Positions 44,951-54,012 of a stretch of DNA of 64,000 nucleotides are shown in pieces. This DNA is from JAFGBN01 sp964394145 (GTDB taxonomy: Bacteria; Chloroflexota; Dehalococcoidia; GIF9; AB-539-J10). A program made the translations under genes and the position numbers. The stretch is from positions 124,001 through 188,000 of the forward strand of contig CAYMVL010000033.1 of assembly GCA_964394145.1 (NCBI GenBank), in the 5' to 3' direction. Within the stretch, counting starts at the first letter, position 1. Every line of letters begins with the position of its first letter. Below the pieces are notes generated by a model. The model ran no database searches. It was not told the origin of the DNA and saw only the letters and a list, made by a program, of their open reading frames with translations.

Positions 44951-45832
44951 ATGCCAGCAGAAATAATCGACGGAAGGGCAATAGCAAATGAGATTAGAGA
45001 GGAGCTGAAGCAGAAAGTAGAGGATTTGAAAAGAAAAGGCGTAACACCCGGCCTTGCAGCGATACTGGTTGGGGAGGATCCTGCCTCTTTATCTTATCTT
45101 CGTGGTATTGCCAAGGCATGTGAGGCCGTGGGCATTTTTACAGAGACAGTTAAACTTAATGCAGATGTCACCCAGCGAGAACTTGACACCAGGATAGAAG
45201 AACTTAATAAGGACCACAAATTCCATGGTATTATTCTCCAGCTACCATTGCCTAGACATCTTGACACTCTGAGAGCAGAGAGCGCAATAACACCTGATAA
45301 AGATGTTGATGGGACTAGCCCTGTTAATGCAGGGAAATTACTTCTGGGGGAGGAAACATTTTTGCCGTCTACTCCTTACGGAGTCCAGGAACTACTGGTT
45401 CGCAGCGGTCATAGTCCTGAGGGGAAGCATGTGGTCATCTGCGGTCGGAGCAATATCGTGGGGAAGCCACTAATGGGCATACTCGTTCAGAAGCAAAAGA
45501 AAGCTAACGCTACGGTGACAGTCTGCCACACAGGAACTAAGGATATTGGTTCGATCAGCAGGCAAGCTGATATTCTGGTTGCTGCCATGGGTAGAGCCAA
45601 GGCAATCACTGCAGACATGGTAAAGGAAGGAGCAGTGGTGATCGATGTTGGGGTAAACCAAATAGAAGATCCGCAAAACCCTGGCAAATTCAAGTTGGTG
45701 GGTGATGTCGATTTCGATGCGGTGAAAGAAAAAGCTGCAGCAATAACCCCGGTTCCAGGAGGGACAGGGCCGGTTACGTCAGCAATGCTTATGGTCAATA
45801 CTATTAGGTCTGCTGAGAAGACTGGCAACTAG
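44951..45832 (+). CDS. folD: FolD paralogue 1 (catalytic Lys replaced)
   Basis: 293 aa, methylene-THF dehydrogenase/methenyl-THF cyclohydrolase family. The NADP-binding CGRSNIVGKP (164-173) is intact, as are QLPLP and PDKDVDG. The Y-V-x-x-K site, whose Lys is essential for cyclohydrolase in characterised FolD, reads Y49-L-R-G-I53: Lys is replaced by Ile. The enzyme may therefore be dehydrogenase-only. Strong AAGGAGG before the ATG; TATAAT at 44857-44862 is a possible promoter. Followed 32 bp later by a second folD. Confidence 0.93.
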   Translation: MPAEIIDGRAIANEIREELKQKVEDLKRKGVTPGLAAILVGEDPASLSYLRGIAKACEAVGIFTETVKLNADVTQRELDTRIEELNKDHKFHGIILQLPLPRHLDTLRAESAITPDKDVDGTSPVNAGKLLLGEETFLPSTPYGVQELLVRSGHSPEGKHVVICGRSNIVGKPLMGILVQKQKKANATVTVCHTGTKDIGSISRQADILVAAMGRAKAITADMVKEGAVVIDVGVNQIEDPQNPGKFKLVGDVDFDAVKEKAAAITPVPGGTGPVTSAMLMVNTIRSAEKTGN

Positions 45833-45864
45833 ACAAACTGAAATTACTTTTAGGGGACGAAAAT

Positions 45865-46752
45865 ATGGCTGCTAAGATACTTGATGGCAAGAAACTCTCG
45901 GCTGAAATAAGGGAAGAACTGCGAGAAAGGATAGAAAAGCTCAAGAAGAAAGATGTGACTCCCGGGCTTGCTGGTATCCTTGTAGGCGATGATCCTGGGT
46001 CGACGGCTTATGTTGGCCTTAAAGAAAAGGCGAGCGGCGAAGTAGGCATCCGCTCGCAAATGGTAAGGTTAGCTGGACGTATCGAGGAGCAGGAATTGCT
46101 TAATGAAATTGAGCTATTGAACTCAGATGCTAAGGTTCACGGCATCTTCATGCAACTTCCCCTGCCGGCGCACTTGAATGAGGCCACAGCGTTGGCCTCT
46201 ATTTCACCGGATAAAGATGTGGATGGATTCCATCCTGTAAACGTGGGCAGGGCTTGGATGGGCGAGCAGGCATTTCTTCCTGCGACTCCAGTGGGAATTT
46301 ATGAAATGCTTGTCCGAAATGGTTATGGGAAGCTCAATGGAAAGCATGCAGTAATCGTAAATGTGGACAATCTGGTGGGTAAGCCTCTGGCATCCATACT
46401 AGTTCAGGAAGCGAAAGATGCTGGAGCTAATGTGACTCTTTGCCACCCTTCCACACCAGACTTAGCTGCCTATACTCGTGTAGCGGACATAGTTGTTGTC
46501 TCGGTAAATAGACCAAGATTCATCACTGCTGACATGGTAAAGAGTGGAGTGATAGCGATAGATTTTGGTGCCAATTATATCGAAGACCCTAGTTCCAAGA
46601 CAGGTAGGCGGTTAGTAGGTGATTTGGATTTTGAAGAGATTAGACTTAAGGCCGAGGCGATCACACCCGTTCCTGGAGGAGTTGGTCCTATGACAGTCAC
46701 TATGCTCTTGGCCAACACAGTTACGGCAGCGGAACGCCAAAGCACCGGTTGA
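45865..46752 (+). CDS. folD: FolD paralogue 2 (NADP motif altered)
   Basis: 295 aa, same family. Here the catalytic site is intact (Y49-V-G-L-K53), as are QLPLP, PDKDVDGFHPVN and PVPGGVGPMTV, but the dinucleotide-binding G-R/A-S before NxVGxP is replaced by N166-V-D168 (VIVNVDNLVGKP). It may be cyclohydrolase-only, or may use NAD with the Asp contacting the ribose. Tandem to paralogue 1, clearly by old duplication, since the two are quite divergent. Confidence 0.93.
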   Translation: MAAKILDGKKLSAEIREELRERIEKLKKKDVTPGLAGILVGDDPGSTAYVGLKEKASGEVGIRSQMVRLAGRIEEQELLNEIELLNSDAKVHGIFMQLPLPAHLNEATALASISPDKDVDGFHPVNVGRAWMGEQAFLPATPVGIYEMLVRNGYGKLNGKHAVIVNVDNLVGKPLASILVQEAKDAGANVTLCHPSTPDLAAYTRVADIVVVSVNRPRFITADMVKSGVIAIDFGANYIEDPSSKTGRRLVGDLDFEEIRLKAEAITPVPGGVGPMTVTMLLANTVTAAERQSTG

Positions 46753-47382
46753 GGCGGGTATGCTGCCCTAAACTATCCCATGGCTATGTCTGCGCTCCGT
46801 CATAATTTGATCAGTTACGATGTCCTAATTCAGTGCCAGCCTGTGCTATTATTGCGGTTCACCCAGCTGCACAGTGTTTGAAATGTTTTAGGCTGCAATT
46901 TCATTGTGCCTGACATTACTACCTTCCTTAGGCCAATACGGCTCCTCAAGCTCAGGAAAGTACCGTAACAACATAAGCGGACTTGAGACATCTCCAGCCT
47001 GGTGTGCAGGCGAGGGAATGATGTTTGAATCGCATGGAGATAACTACCGGGCTTTGGACGAGATAAGACGAAGCACTCCCTTTCTATGGAAAGAGTTGCC
47101 GTCGCAGAATGGCAGTGAAGGCATCAAACGAATCTTGTACGAGCATTGCCGGATGTCGGGCTTTGATTTGCCAAGGCACGACTGAAAACGAAGAACCACG
47201 ATGTCTGTATTCATTAAAGGAGCGGCATGCGTAACGAGAGTATTTTGCTATCTCAGTCATGACAGCTGCCAGAAGCTGGTTATATTGAGTGAGCTACTTG
47301 GGTGATTTGACGTGCTGTCACGTTGCAACTGGTCATTTGTCCGAATTCTAGCGCAAAGGCAAATACATACTTCCAGGCAGTA
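46753..47382. other. Intergenic region, nothing firm
   Basis: About 630 bp. A 93-codon frame (46904-47185) has no ribosome site or recognisable family. No RNA or repeat seen. Confidence 0.45.
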
Positions 47383-47961
47383 TTACAGCTTCTGCGGTTG
47401 TTGCTGCTGAAATTGAATAGAAATTACCTCACTGCCTGACTCAAATAATTGAGACCTGATGTCATGTACTAGACCCCAGGATTGAGCTTCGCTTGGATTC
47501 AAAGTAGTCCTCTCAAGCATAGCCTTTGTCACATCCTCTGTACTCTTACCTGTATTCGCCGCGATGACTTTAGCAATATTCTCCATATCTATCTTCAACC
47601 CTTTGAGCCTTTCTTCTAGTTGCTTCTCTTCCAAATTCTCATTTCCCCTGAACTGGGCATTAACTCCATGAAGTAAGAACCTTGCCTGAGGCACTGATAA
47701 CCTTCTAGAACCAGCGCAGTACATAACGATGCCTATAGAATCAACGGTGCCGAAATTGTGCGTAGTTATCGAGGCAGGCAACCCCTTCAGATAATTGTAG
47801 GCACTCAAACCATGGGGGACTGAGCCTCCAGGAGAAGAGATAAGAATGATAAAATCCTTTGCCCCTTCCTTCATCTTCTGGTCAACAGCATTCAGCAAAG
47901 CATTGACCGTAGTATCAATAACAGGAGCGAAGAACCTTATTACAAGCGGTTTCACAGACAT
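47383..47961 (-). CDS. ClpP-like serine protease
   Basis: 192 aa, divergent member of the ClpP/crotonase-fold protease group. Seen: IILISSPGGSVPHGLSAYNYL (oxyanion GGS), the catalytic Ser in GTVDSIGIVMYCAG (S75), His in RFLLHGVN (H99) and Asp in WGLVHDI (D167). The usual 'G.AaSmA' and 'HqP' are changed, so it is not housekeeping ClpP. Start ATG 47961 is chosen because AAGGAGG lies 8 nt upstream. The Gln-rich C-terminus (FQQQQPQKL) is unusual. No Clp ATPase is nearby. Confidence 0.85.
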   Translation of the reverse strand: MSVKPLVIRFFAPVIDTTVNALLNAVDQKMKEGAKDFIILISSPGGSVPHGLSAYNYLKGLPASITTHNFGTVDSIGIVMYCAGSRRLSVPQARFLLHGVNAQFRGNENLEEKQLEERLKGLKIDMENIAKVIAANTGKSTEDVTKAMLERTTLNPSEAQSWGLVHDIRSQLFESGSEVISIQFQQQQPQKL

Positions 47962-48357
47962 TTTCAAATCCTCCTTCAAGCAACGCTGATACTACGCCAC
48001 AGGAAGCAGAATATCAAGCAAATCCCTCTCTACCATGACAAATAAGGCAGGTCACTCTACGAATCTCGCATTGCAATTCGACTCTGGAAGCTTATGCAGC
48101 TTGAAACTAAACCTTGGGATAAGTGAAAGTGTCAGACCGAGATAGAATCAGAAAATCCTTCCACGCCCTTCGATCTTTCGGCATATTCTTCCAATACCTC
48201 GATGCTCCCATAGATATCTTTAGCACCCACGGGTTGAATAGGTGTCTCCTGCAGGAAGAGCTTATTTGCTTGGACTCCAACTAATTGTAGCAGGTATAGC
48301 AGAATTACTGAGTAGAAAAAGAGGTGGTGAGGCAGTAAAATCGATACCGTCAAATTT
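47962..48357. other. Divergent intergenic region clpP-like / ligA
   Basis: About 400 bp. A 73-codon minus-strand frame (48132-48353) has a protein-like stretch (VLEEYAERSKGVEGF) but no start signal. No other feature. Confidence 0.4.
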
Positions 48358-48366
48358 TGCTATACT
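48358..48366 (+). promoter_or_regulatory. Extended -10 of ligA
   Basis: TGC followed by TATACT (48361-48366). The predicted RNA start, about 48373, lies just before GAGGG, the ribosome site for GTG 48387. Confidence 0.5.
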
Positions 48367-48386
48367 TGCTTAGAGGGACCAACCCC

Positions 48387-50408
48387 GTGAGGGACGTGAC
48401 GGAGATAAAGCAAAGAGTAGAAAAGCTACGGTCGTTAATCGACTATCACAACTACCGTTATTACGTCCTGGATAGCCCTGAAATCAGCGACGAAGAATAT
48501 GATGAGCTGATGAGGGAGCTCAGGCAGCTTGAGACTGAGCATTCTGAGCTTATTACCCCCGACTCACCAACACAACGAGTTGGGGCACCTCCAGTTGAAG
48601 CGTTTGGGGTTGTTGAACATCCCCAGCCCTTGCTGAGCCTAGCCAACGCCTTTTCCCATGACGAGGTGGCAACCTGGCATAAAAGAGTAAGCAGCCTTCT
48701 AGGCAGACGTTCATTTGACCTCGTTTGTGAGCCCAAGATTGATGGGCTAGCAGTAGCATTAACTTACGTTGATGGCATGCTTGTCACAGGAGCAACCAGG
48801 GGAGACGGCTACCGGGGTGAAGACATCACCCATAACTTGAGGACCATAAAGAGCATTCCCCTTTCCGTATCCAGAGAGGCACCACCAAGATTTGAAGTGA
48901 GAGGCGAGGTTTATATTCCCCGAGCGGGATTTAAGAGGCTCAATGAGGAGAGAACCAGGGAAGGTCTACCCCTTTTCGCTAACCCCAGAAATGCTGCTGC
49001 CGGCTCAGTAAGGCAACTTGACTCCGGCATTACTGCCAGGCGTCCTCTGGATATATTCGTCTACGGCTTAGGCTGGGCTGAAGGCAACACAGTACCGGCT
49101 ACCCACTGGGAAATACTGGGATGGCTTAAGTCTTTAGGCTTCAAAATCAACCCCAATATAGCCCTTTGTAACACCGTTGATGAAGCAGAAGGATATCATC
49201 GAGACTGGGTAGAAAAGCGCGAAAGCCTGCCTTATGACGCCGATGGAGTGGTAGTAAAAGTCAACTCCATCGCAATTCAGCAAGAGTTAGGCACTGTAGC
49301 CCACGAGCCGAGGTGGGCCATTGCCTATAAGTTCCCTGCCATTCAGGGCACTACAAGGCTAATTGACATTGGCATAAATGTAGGAAGGACGGGAAGCCTT
49401 AACCCCTATGCTATTTTAGAACCAGTCCGAGTTGGTGGTGTGGTTATAAGTTCAGCAGCGTTACACAACGAGGAGGATGTCCACCGCAAGGACATTAGGA
49501 TTGGGGACTGGGTCGTGGTCCAGCGGGCTGGCGAAGTGATACCCGAGGTTGTCGAACCTATTGTCAGCCGTCGCACGGGAGAAGAAAAGGTTTTTCACAT
49601 CCCCAGCCGCTGCCCTGTCTGCGGAAGCGAAGTGATAAAGCCCGAAGGTGAAGCCATGCACCGCTGCGTCAATGCGGCCTGCCCTGCTCAGGCCCTGGAG
49701 AAAGTCAGACATTTCGTCAGTCGTGGGGCAATGGATATAGATGGCTTGGGTGAAAAGCTATGCCAGGCTTTGTACGAGGCCGGCTTGATCAAAGATTCTG
49801 CCGATTTATACTACCTCAGCAAGGAGCAACTCCTCAGCTTAGAAAGGATGGCAGACAAGAGCGCCTCTAATGTGCTTAATTCGATTGAGAAAAGCAAGGA
49901 CATACCATTGGCCCGGGTTATCTTTGCCATAGGGATTCTCCATGTTGGTGAGCAATACGCTGGACTGCTGGCAGAGCATTTTCATAGCATAGACGAGCTA
50001 GCTAAAGCCAGCGAGCAAGACTTGCTATCCCTTCCCACCATTGGGCCCAAGATAGGCGAGAGCATCACCGCCTTCTTCAGGCAGGAAGGGAATAAGCAAA
50101 TCATTGAAAAGCTAAGAAGAGCTGGCGTGAGGCTGGCAACACAAGAGGGCGAGGAAGCAAAACGCGAGGAGTTACCTTTGGCTGGACTGGAATTTGTTTT
50201 GACCGGCAAGCTGGAATCCCTCACCCGACCCGAAGCAGAAGCGAAAATAGAGGCGTTCGGTGGCAAAGCCGGTGCCGATGTTACAAAGAAGACTTCTTAT
50301 GTTGTAGTCGGCAGTGACCCTGGCTCCAAGCTAACCAAAGCTCGACAGTTGGGGACAAAGACCCTGAGCGAGGCCGAGTTCCTGCAACTATTGAATCAGA
50401 CACCATAG
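48387..50408 (+). CDS. ligA: NAD-dependent DNA ligase
   Basis: 673 aa. Seals nicks with NAD+. The adenylated Lys is K117 in CEPKIDGLA; then GDGYRGEDITHN, FANPRNAAAGSVRQLD, the OB fold, the zinc finger CPVCGSEV...HRCVNAACPAQ, helix-hairpin-helix repeats and a C-terminal BRCT domain (LAGLEFVLTGKLESLTR). GTG 48387 is preferred over the more distal TTG because AGAGGG lies 8 nt upstream and the promoter -10 overlaps the longer form. Confidence 0.95.
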   Translation: MRDVTEIKQRVEKLRSLIDYHNYRYYVLDSPEISDEEYDELMRELRQLETEHSELITPDSPTQRVGAPPVEAFGVVEHPQPLLSLANAFSHDEVATWHKRVSSLLGRRSFDLVCEPKIDGLAVALTYVDGMLVTGATRGDGYRGEDITHNLRTIKSIPLSVSREAPPRFEVRGEVYIPRAGFKRLNEERTREGLPLFANPRNAAAGSVRQLDSGITARRPLDIFVYGLGWAEGNTVPATHWEILGWLKSLGFKINPNIALCNTVDEAEGYHRDWVEKRESLPYDADGVVVKVNSIAIQQELGTVAHEPRWAIAYKFPAIQGTTRLIDIGINVGRTGSLNPYAILEPVRVGGVVISSAALHNEEDVHRKDIRIGDWVVVQRAGEVIPEVVEPIVSRRTGEEKVFHIPSRCPVCGSEVIKPEGEAMHRCVNAACPAQALEKVRHFVSRGAMDIDGLGEKLCQALYEAGLIKDSADLYYLSKEQLLSLERMADKSASNVLNSIEKSKDIPLARVIFAIGILHVGEQYAGLLAEHFHSIDELAKASEQDLLSLPTIGPKIGESITAFFRQEGNKQIIEKLRRAGVRLATQEGEEAKREELPLAGLEFVLTGKLESLTRPEAEAKIEAFGGKAGADVTKKTSYVVVGSDPGSKLTKARQLGTKTLSEAEFLQLLNQTP

Positions 50409-50611
50409 CAGCATTCGCACCTGTCCATTCCGGGTCTTCGAACATGTCTTTGAGACTGCTGAGTGATACTCGGCTAGTCCGTCAGTATAAAGGAATGTCA
50501 TATACTTCGTTGTTTTTAACCCCCTACTCCCTGAGGTTGATAATTGTACTCATGATATGTCAAGCGGGAAGAAGCCCGTTAAGTGTGCTAGACTTAACCA
50601 GTTAATTATTG

Positions 50612-51187
50612 ATGAAAGTCCTTGTTGGTCTGGGTAATCCCGGTAGAGAGTATGCACATAATCGGCATAATGTTGGTTTCGGGTGCGTGAATTATTTTGC
50701 CGGGCTTCACTCTATCCGATTTGAGCAAAGGCAATGCAGGGCCAGGATAGGCCTTGGGGAGATAGCTGGCAGCAGATTATTAGTGGCTAAACCTCAAACC
50801 TTTGTAAACCTGAGCGGTAAAACGGTAGCTTGCCTGATAAACAAATACGACATTCCATATATCAATCTCCTGGTAATATATGATGACCTCGATTTACCCC
50901 TCGGCAAGATTCGCTTGCGTCGCAGCGGCACCTCGGCAGGACACAAAGGTATTAAGTCTATTATATCTGCTCTAGGAAGCGAGGACTTTCCTCGCGTCAG
51001 AGTGGGCATCGGACGGCCGCATGAAGAGGAACAATCTGATAATGAAGATACTATAGTCCATTATGTACTTGGCGATTTTTGTCCTCAAGAAGAGGAAGTA
51101 GTCAAATCAGCAATTGCAAGGGTAGCTGAAGCAATCGATTGCTTTCTCAAGCAGGGGATAGAGGCGGCAATGAGCAAGTTTAATTGA
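50612..51187 (+). CDS. pth: Peptidyl-tRNA hydrolase
   Basis: 191 aa; recycles peptidyl-tRNA dropped from ribosomes. Seen: VGLGNPGREYAHNRHNVGF with the catalytic His, KPQTFVNLSG, IYDDLDLPLGKIRLR with the conserved Asp, SAGHKGIKSI and RVRVGIGRP. Preceded by TGC-TAGACT, another extended -10-like sequence, but no ribosome site. Confidence 0.96.
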   Translation: MKVLVGLGNPGREYAHNRHNVGFGCVNYFAGLHSIRFEQRQCRARIGLGEIAGSRLLVAKPQTFVNLSGKTVACLINKYDIPYINLLVIYDDLDLPLGKIRLRRSGTSAGHKGIKSIISALGSEDFPRVRVGIGRPHEEEQSDNEDTIVHYVLGDFCPQEEEVVKSAIARVAEAIDCFLKQGIEAAMSKFN

Positions 51188-51226
51188 CCGCTGTATAAAA
51201 GTTCTGTGTAAACGGTTGTAGATAAC

Positions 51227-52003
51227 TTGACTCTCTTAATGCTCTTCTTTGTTGGCATAGGGGCTGGTGTTGCGGGTGGCCTTCTCGGCATAGGAGGCTC
51301 CATAATCATGATGCCCGCAATTCGTTTCGGATTTGGCTTCACGCCTACCATCGCTGTCGGTACAACTTTGGTGGCTGTGATTTTTACTGCCGTCTCTGGC
51401 GCAATCCAGCACTATGTGTTGGGCAATGTAGACTGGAAGTCCGTGAAGTATATAGCTCCGCCCGGGGTAGGTGGTGTACTTGTAGGATCGGCGGTTTTTT
51501 ACTATGTTCGTGAATACAGCGCTGTCATTGACCTGGTCGTTGGCCTCGTTATCATCTGGTTCGCCGTAAGAATGGTCTACGAAGGAGTATCCGGCCGACA
51601 ATTTGCGGAAATTGGTGGGAATGTGCTCGGAGGGAGCAAGCGCGCCAAAGCTGGCGTGGGTGCTGGGATAGGATTTATAACCGGAATGACCGGTCTTGGC
51701 GGCGGTTCTGCCTTAGTGCCAAGCTTAATCTACTTACTTCGTTCGCCAGTGCGTATTGCCATCGGGTCATCTATGGCGTCTTTCATCTGGTTTGCCTTGG
51801 TTGGAGGCGTAATCAAGGCTGTTCAAGGTTTCTGCGATGTCCCATCTGCTATTGCCTTAGGTCTTGGAGCTGCCGGTGGCGCAATAATTGGCGCTAGACT
51901 GGTTGCTCGACTGCGACCCGTTATCCTGAAGGCAATTTTCGGCCTCATATTATTATATATTTCCCTCAAATACATTTTGCTCTATTTTGGTCTGCATATC
52001 TAG
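51227..52003 (+). CDS. TauE/SafE-family (TSUP) permease
   Basis: 258 aa, mostly hydrophobic, with about eight membrane helices. The two repeated halves begin with the family motif: GVAGGLLGIGGSIIMMP and GFITGMTGLGGGSALVPS. These permeases move sulfite, organosulfonates or other small sulfur/carbon anions; the substrate is not evident. TTG 51227 or ATG 51239 may be the start. Lies 39 bp after pth. Confidence 0.9.
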   Translation: MTLLMLFFVGIGAGVAGGLLGIGGSIIMMPAIRFGFGFTPTIAVGTTLVAVIFTAVSGAIQHYVLGNVDWKSVKYIAPPGVGGVLVGSAVFYYVREYSAVIDLVVGLVIIWFAVRMVYEGVSGRQFAEIGGNVLGGSKRAKAGVGAGIGFITGMTGLGGGSALVPSLIYLLRSPVRIAIGSSMASFIWFALVGGVIKAVQGFCDVPSAIALGLGAAGGAIIGARLVARLRPVILKAIFGLILLYISLKYILLYFGLHI

Positions 52004-52045
52004 AGTGAGCGGGTGTTGTGAATATACATGCCCAGGCACGATGAA

Positions 52046-52074
52046 TTACATACCGCGCGATAATATAGTATAAT
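52046..52074 (+). promoter_or_regulatory. Promoter of the LOG-family gene
   Basis: TTACAT (52046-52051), 17-bp spacer, TATAAT (52069-52074). The leader would be about 12 nt to ATG 52093. Confidence 0.55.
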
Positions 52075-52092
52075 CTATGACTGAGCCAGAAA

Positions 52093-52581
52093 ATGATTAT
52101 AGCTGTCGTTGGAAATTCCTCCTGCTCTGCAGTAGAAGCAAGACTGGCCGAGACTGTGGGTGAATTGTTGGTCGAGGAAGGAGCTACTATAATATGCGGT
52201 GGTTTAGGTGGTGTGATGGAGGCAGTGTGTCGTGGGGCAAAGTCAAAAGGTGGGCTAACGGTTGGGGTCTTGCCTGGAGGGGACTTAAGCATTGCTAACC
52301 CTTGGGTAGATATCCCCATAGTCACTGGCATGGGAGAGGCGAGAAACATATTGATAGTAAAATCATCGCAAGCGGTGGTTGCCATCGGGGGTGGTTACGG
52401 GACGCTAAGTGAGATTGCCTATGCGCTCAAGAACGGCATTCCGGTTGTTGGATTGGATACCTGGTCGCTGTCACAAAATGGGCAAGAAGATAGTTCCATT
52501 ATCAGAGTTCACGATGCTAAAGAAGCGGTAAAGAAGGCTACGTCTTTGGCCAAGGGGCAGAAAACTCATGCAGTTGCTTAG
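52093..52581 (+). CDS. LOG-family protein (lysine decarboxylase-like fold)
   Basis: 162 aa. Rossmann-type fold with VVGNSSCSAVE at the N-terminus, CGGLGGVMEAVCRGAK, LPGGDLSIANPW and the nucleotide motif GGGYGTLSEIAYAL. It is the short TIGR00725 kind related to cytokinin-riboside phosphoribohydrolases; the actual substrate (a nucleotide or molybdenum cofactor-like ligand) is not known. Confidence 0.88.
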   Translation: MIIAVVGNSSCSAVEARLAETVGELLVEEGATIICGGLGGVMEAVCRGAKSKGGLTVGVLPGGDLSIANPWVDIPIVTGMGEARNILIVKSSQAVVAIGGGYGTLSEIAYALKNGIPVVGLDTWSLSQNGQEDSSIIRVHDAKEAVKKATSLAKGQKTHAVA

Positions 52582-52698
52582 CAGAGTCTGTCCTCACGGC
52601 TATATGATCCGTAGCACCACTCTAAATAATGTTAAACAGTACGATTTGTCCTGGTATGACAAAGCTAGCAGTTGTAGGAGCTTAGTGAGATTTGCAAG

Positions 52699-54012
52699 AT
52701 GAGTCTAGAAATGGCAACTATTGAAGAGATTAAAGGGAGGGAGATTCTTGATTCTCGAGGCAACCCCACTGTAGAGGTCGAGATAACTACGGTTAGCGGC
52801 GCTATTGGTGTGGCATCGGTACCTTCAGGGGCAAGCACTGGCAGGTATGAAGCTGTCGAGCTACGTGATGGCGATAGGAGCAGATACAATGGCCTTGGCG
52901 TCCTGAAAGCGCTAGGCCACGTGAACAACGAGATCAGTTCGACCATTGTTGGCCTGTCTGCCTTGGAACAAGCCGCTGTAGACCATAAGCTGATTGACCT
53001 CGATGACACTCCCAATAAAGCCCGTCTTGGCGCCAATGCTATTCTGGGGGCATCTCTTGCTGTGGCCAAGGCTGGTGCTAATTCTCTCGGTATTTCCCTC
53101 TATCGATATTTGGGTGGGGCGGGAGTGGGCCTACTGCCCATTCCTATGCTGAACATCTTGAATGGAGGTAAGCATGCTCTGGATTCTACCGATTTCCAGG
53201 AGTTCATGATAGTTCCCTTAGGTGCGGCTAGCTTCGCACAAGCTATACAAATGAGCAGTGAGGTCTATCATTCCTTGTACCAAGTTCTCAAAGATAAGGG
53301 ACTGAATACCAACGTAGGTGATGAAGGTGGTTTTGCTCCTCGGGTGTCCTCTAATAAAGAAGCGATGGAGCTAATCTTAGCAGCTATTGATGTAGCTGGC
53401 TATGAAGCTGGCAAGGATTTGTCTCTTGCTCTTGACGTTGCAGCAAGTAGTTTCTATAAAAACGACAAGTATTATTTGTCCCGTGAGGGTATCACACTTA
53501 CTTCAGGAGAGCTGGTAGATTATTATGTCCAGTGTATCTCGGATTACCCTATCATCAGCATTGAGGATGGCTTGGCTGAAGATGACTGGCCGGGCTGGTT
53601 ACTACTTACTATAAAATTAGGCAAAAAAATCCAGCTAGTAGGCGACGATCTTTACGCCACAAATATAGAGCGCCTCAAAAAGGGCATCGGCCATAAGGCA
53701 TCTAACTCCATTCTTATAAAGCCAAATCAAATAGGCACCCTTACTGAAACTGTTGCTGTGATCAAGAAAGCACAGATGTCGGGATGGACGACTATCGTCA
53801 GCCATCGTTCTGGAGAGACTGAGGACACTACAATAGCTGACTTAGCGGTAGCTACTAGCGCTGGATTCATTAAATCTGGTGCTCCTTGCCGCAGCGAAAG
53901 ACTGGCCAAGTACAATCGACTGCTGAAGATAGAGGAGGAACTGGGAAGTGCTGCTTATTACCCTGGCAGAGAAGCATTCTACAATTTGGAGAGTTTAGAC
54001 TCATGGAAGTAG
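52699..54012 (+). CDS. eno: Enolase
   Basis: 437 aa (or 433 if started at ATG 52711). Dehydrates 2-phosphoglycerate to PEP. Seen: REILDSRGNPTVEVEI, VPSGASTGRYEAVELRDGD, GDEGGFAPRV, SIEDGLAEDDW, GDDLYATN, ILIKPNQIGTLTET with the catalytic Lys, and SHRSGETEDTTIADL. TTAAAC-17 bp-TATGAC at 52632-52660 is a possible promoter. The MBL gene starts inside its last codons. Confidence 0.97.
   Translation: MSLEMATIEEIKGREILDSRGNPTVEVEITTVSGAIGVASVPSGASTGRYEAVELRDGDRSRYNGLGVLKALGHVNNEISSTIVGLSALEQAAVDHKLIDLDDTPNKARLGANAILGASLAVAKAGANSLGISLYRYLGGAGVGLLPIPMLNILNGGKHALDSTDFQEFMIVPLGAASFAQAIQMSSEVYHSLYQVLKDKGLNTNVGDEGGFAPRVSSNKEAMELILAAIDVAGYEAGKDLSLALDVAASSFYKNDKYYLSREGITLTSGELVDYYVQCISDYPIISIEDGLAEDDWPGWLLLTIKLGKKIQLVGDDLYATNIERLKKGIGHKASNSILIKPNQIGTLTETVAVIKKAQMSGWTTIVSHRSGETEDTTIADLAVATSAGFIKSGAPCRSERLAKYNRLLKIEEELGSAAYYPGREAFYNLESLDSWK

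Noticed and set aside
46904..47185. 93-codon frame on the plus strand
   Set aside because: No ribosome site, low-complexity start, no family resemblance.
48132..48353. 73-codon frame on the minus strand upstream of ligA
   Set aside because: One protein-like stretch, but no start signal and it overlaps the ligA promoter; possible remnant, not supported as a gene.
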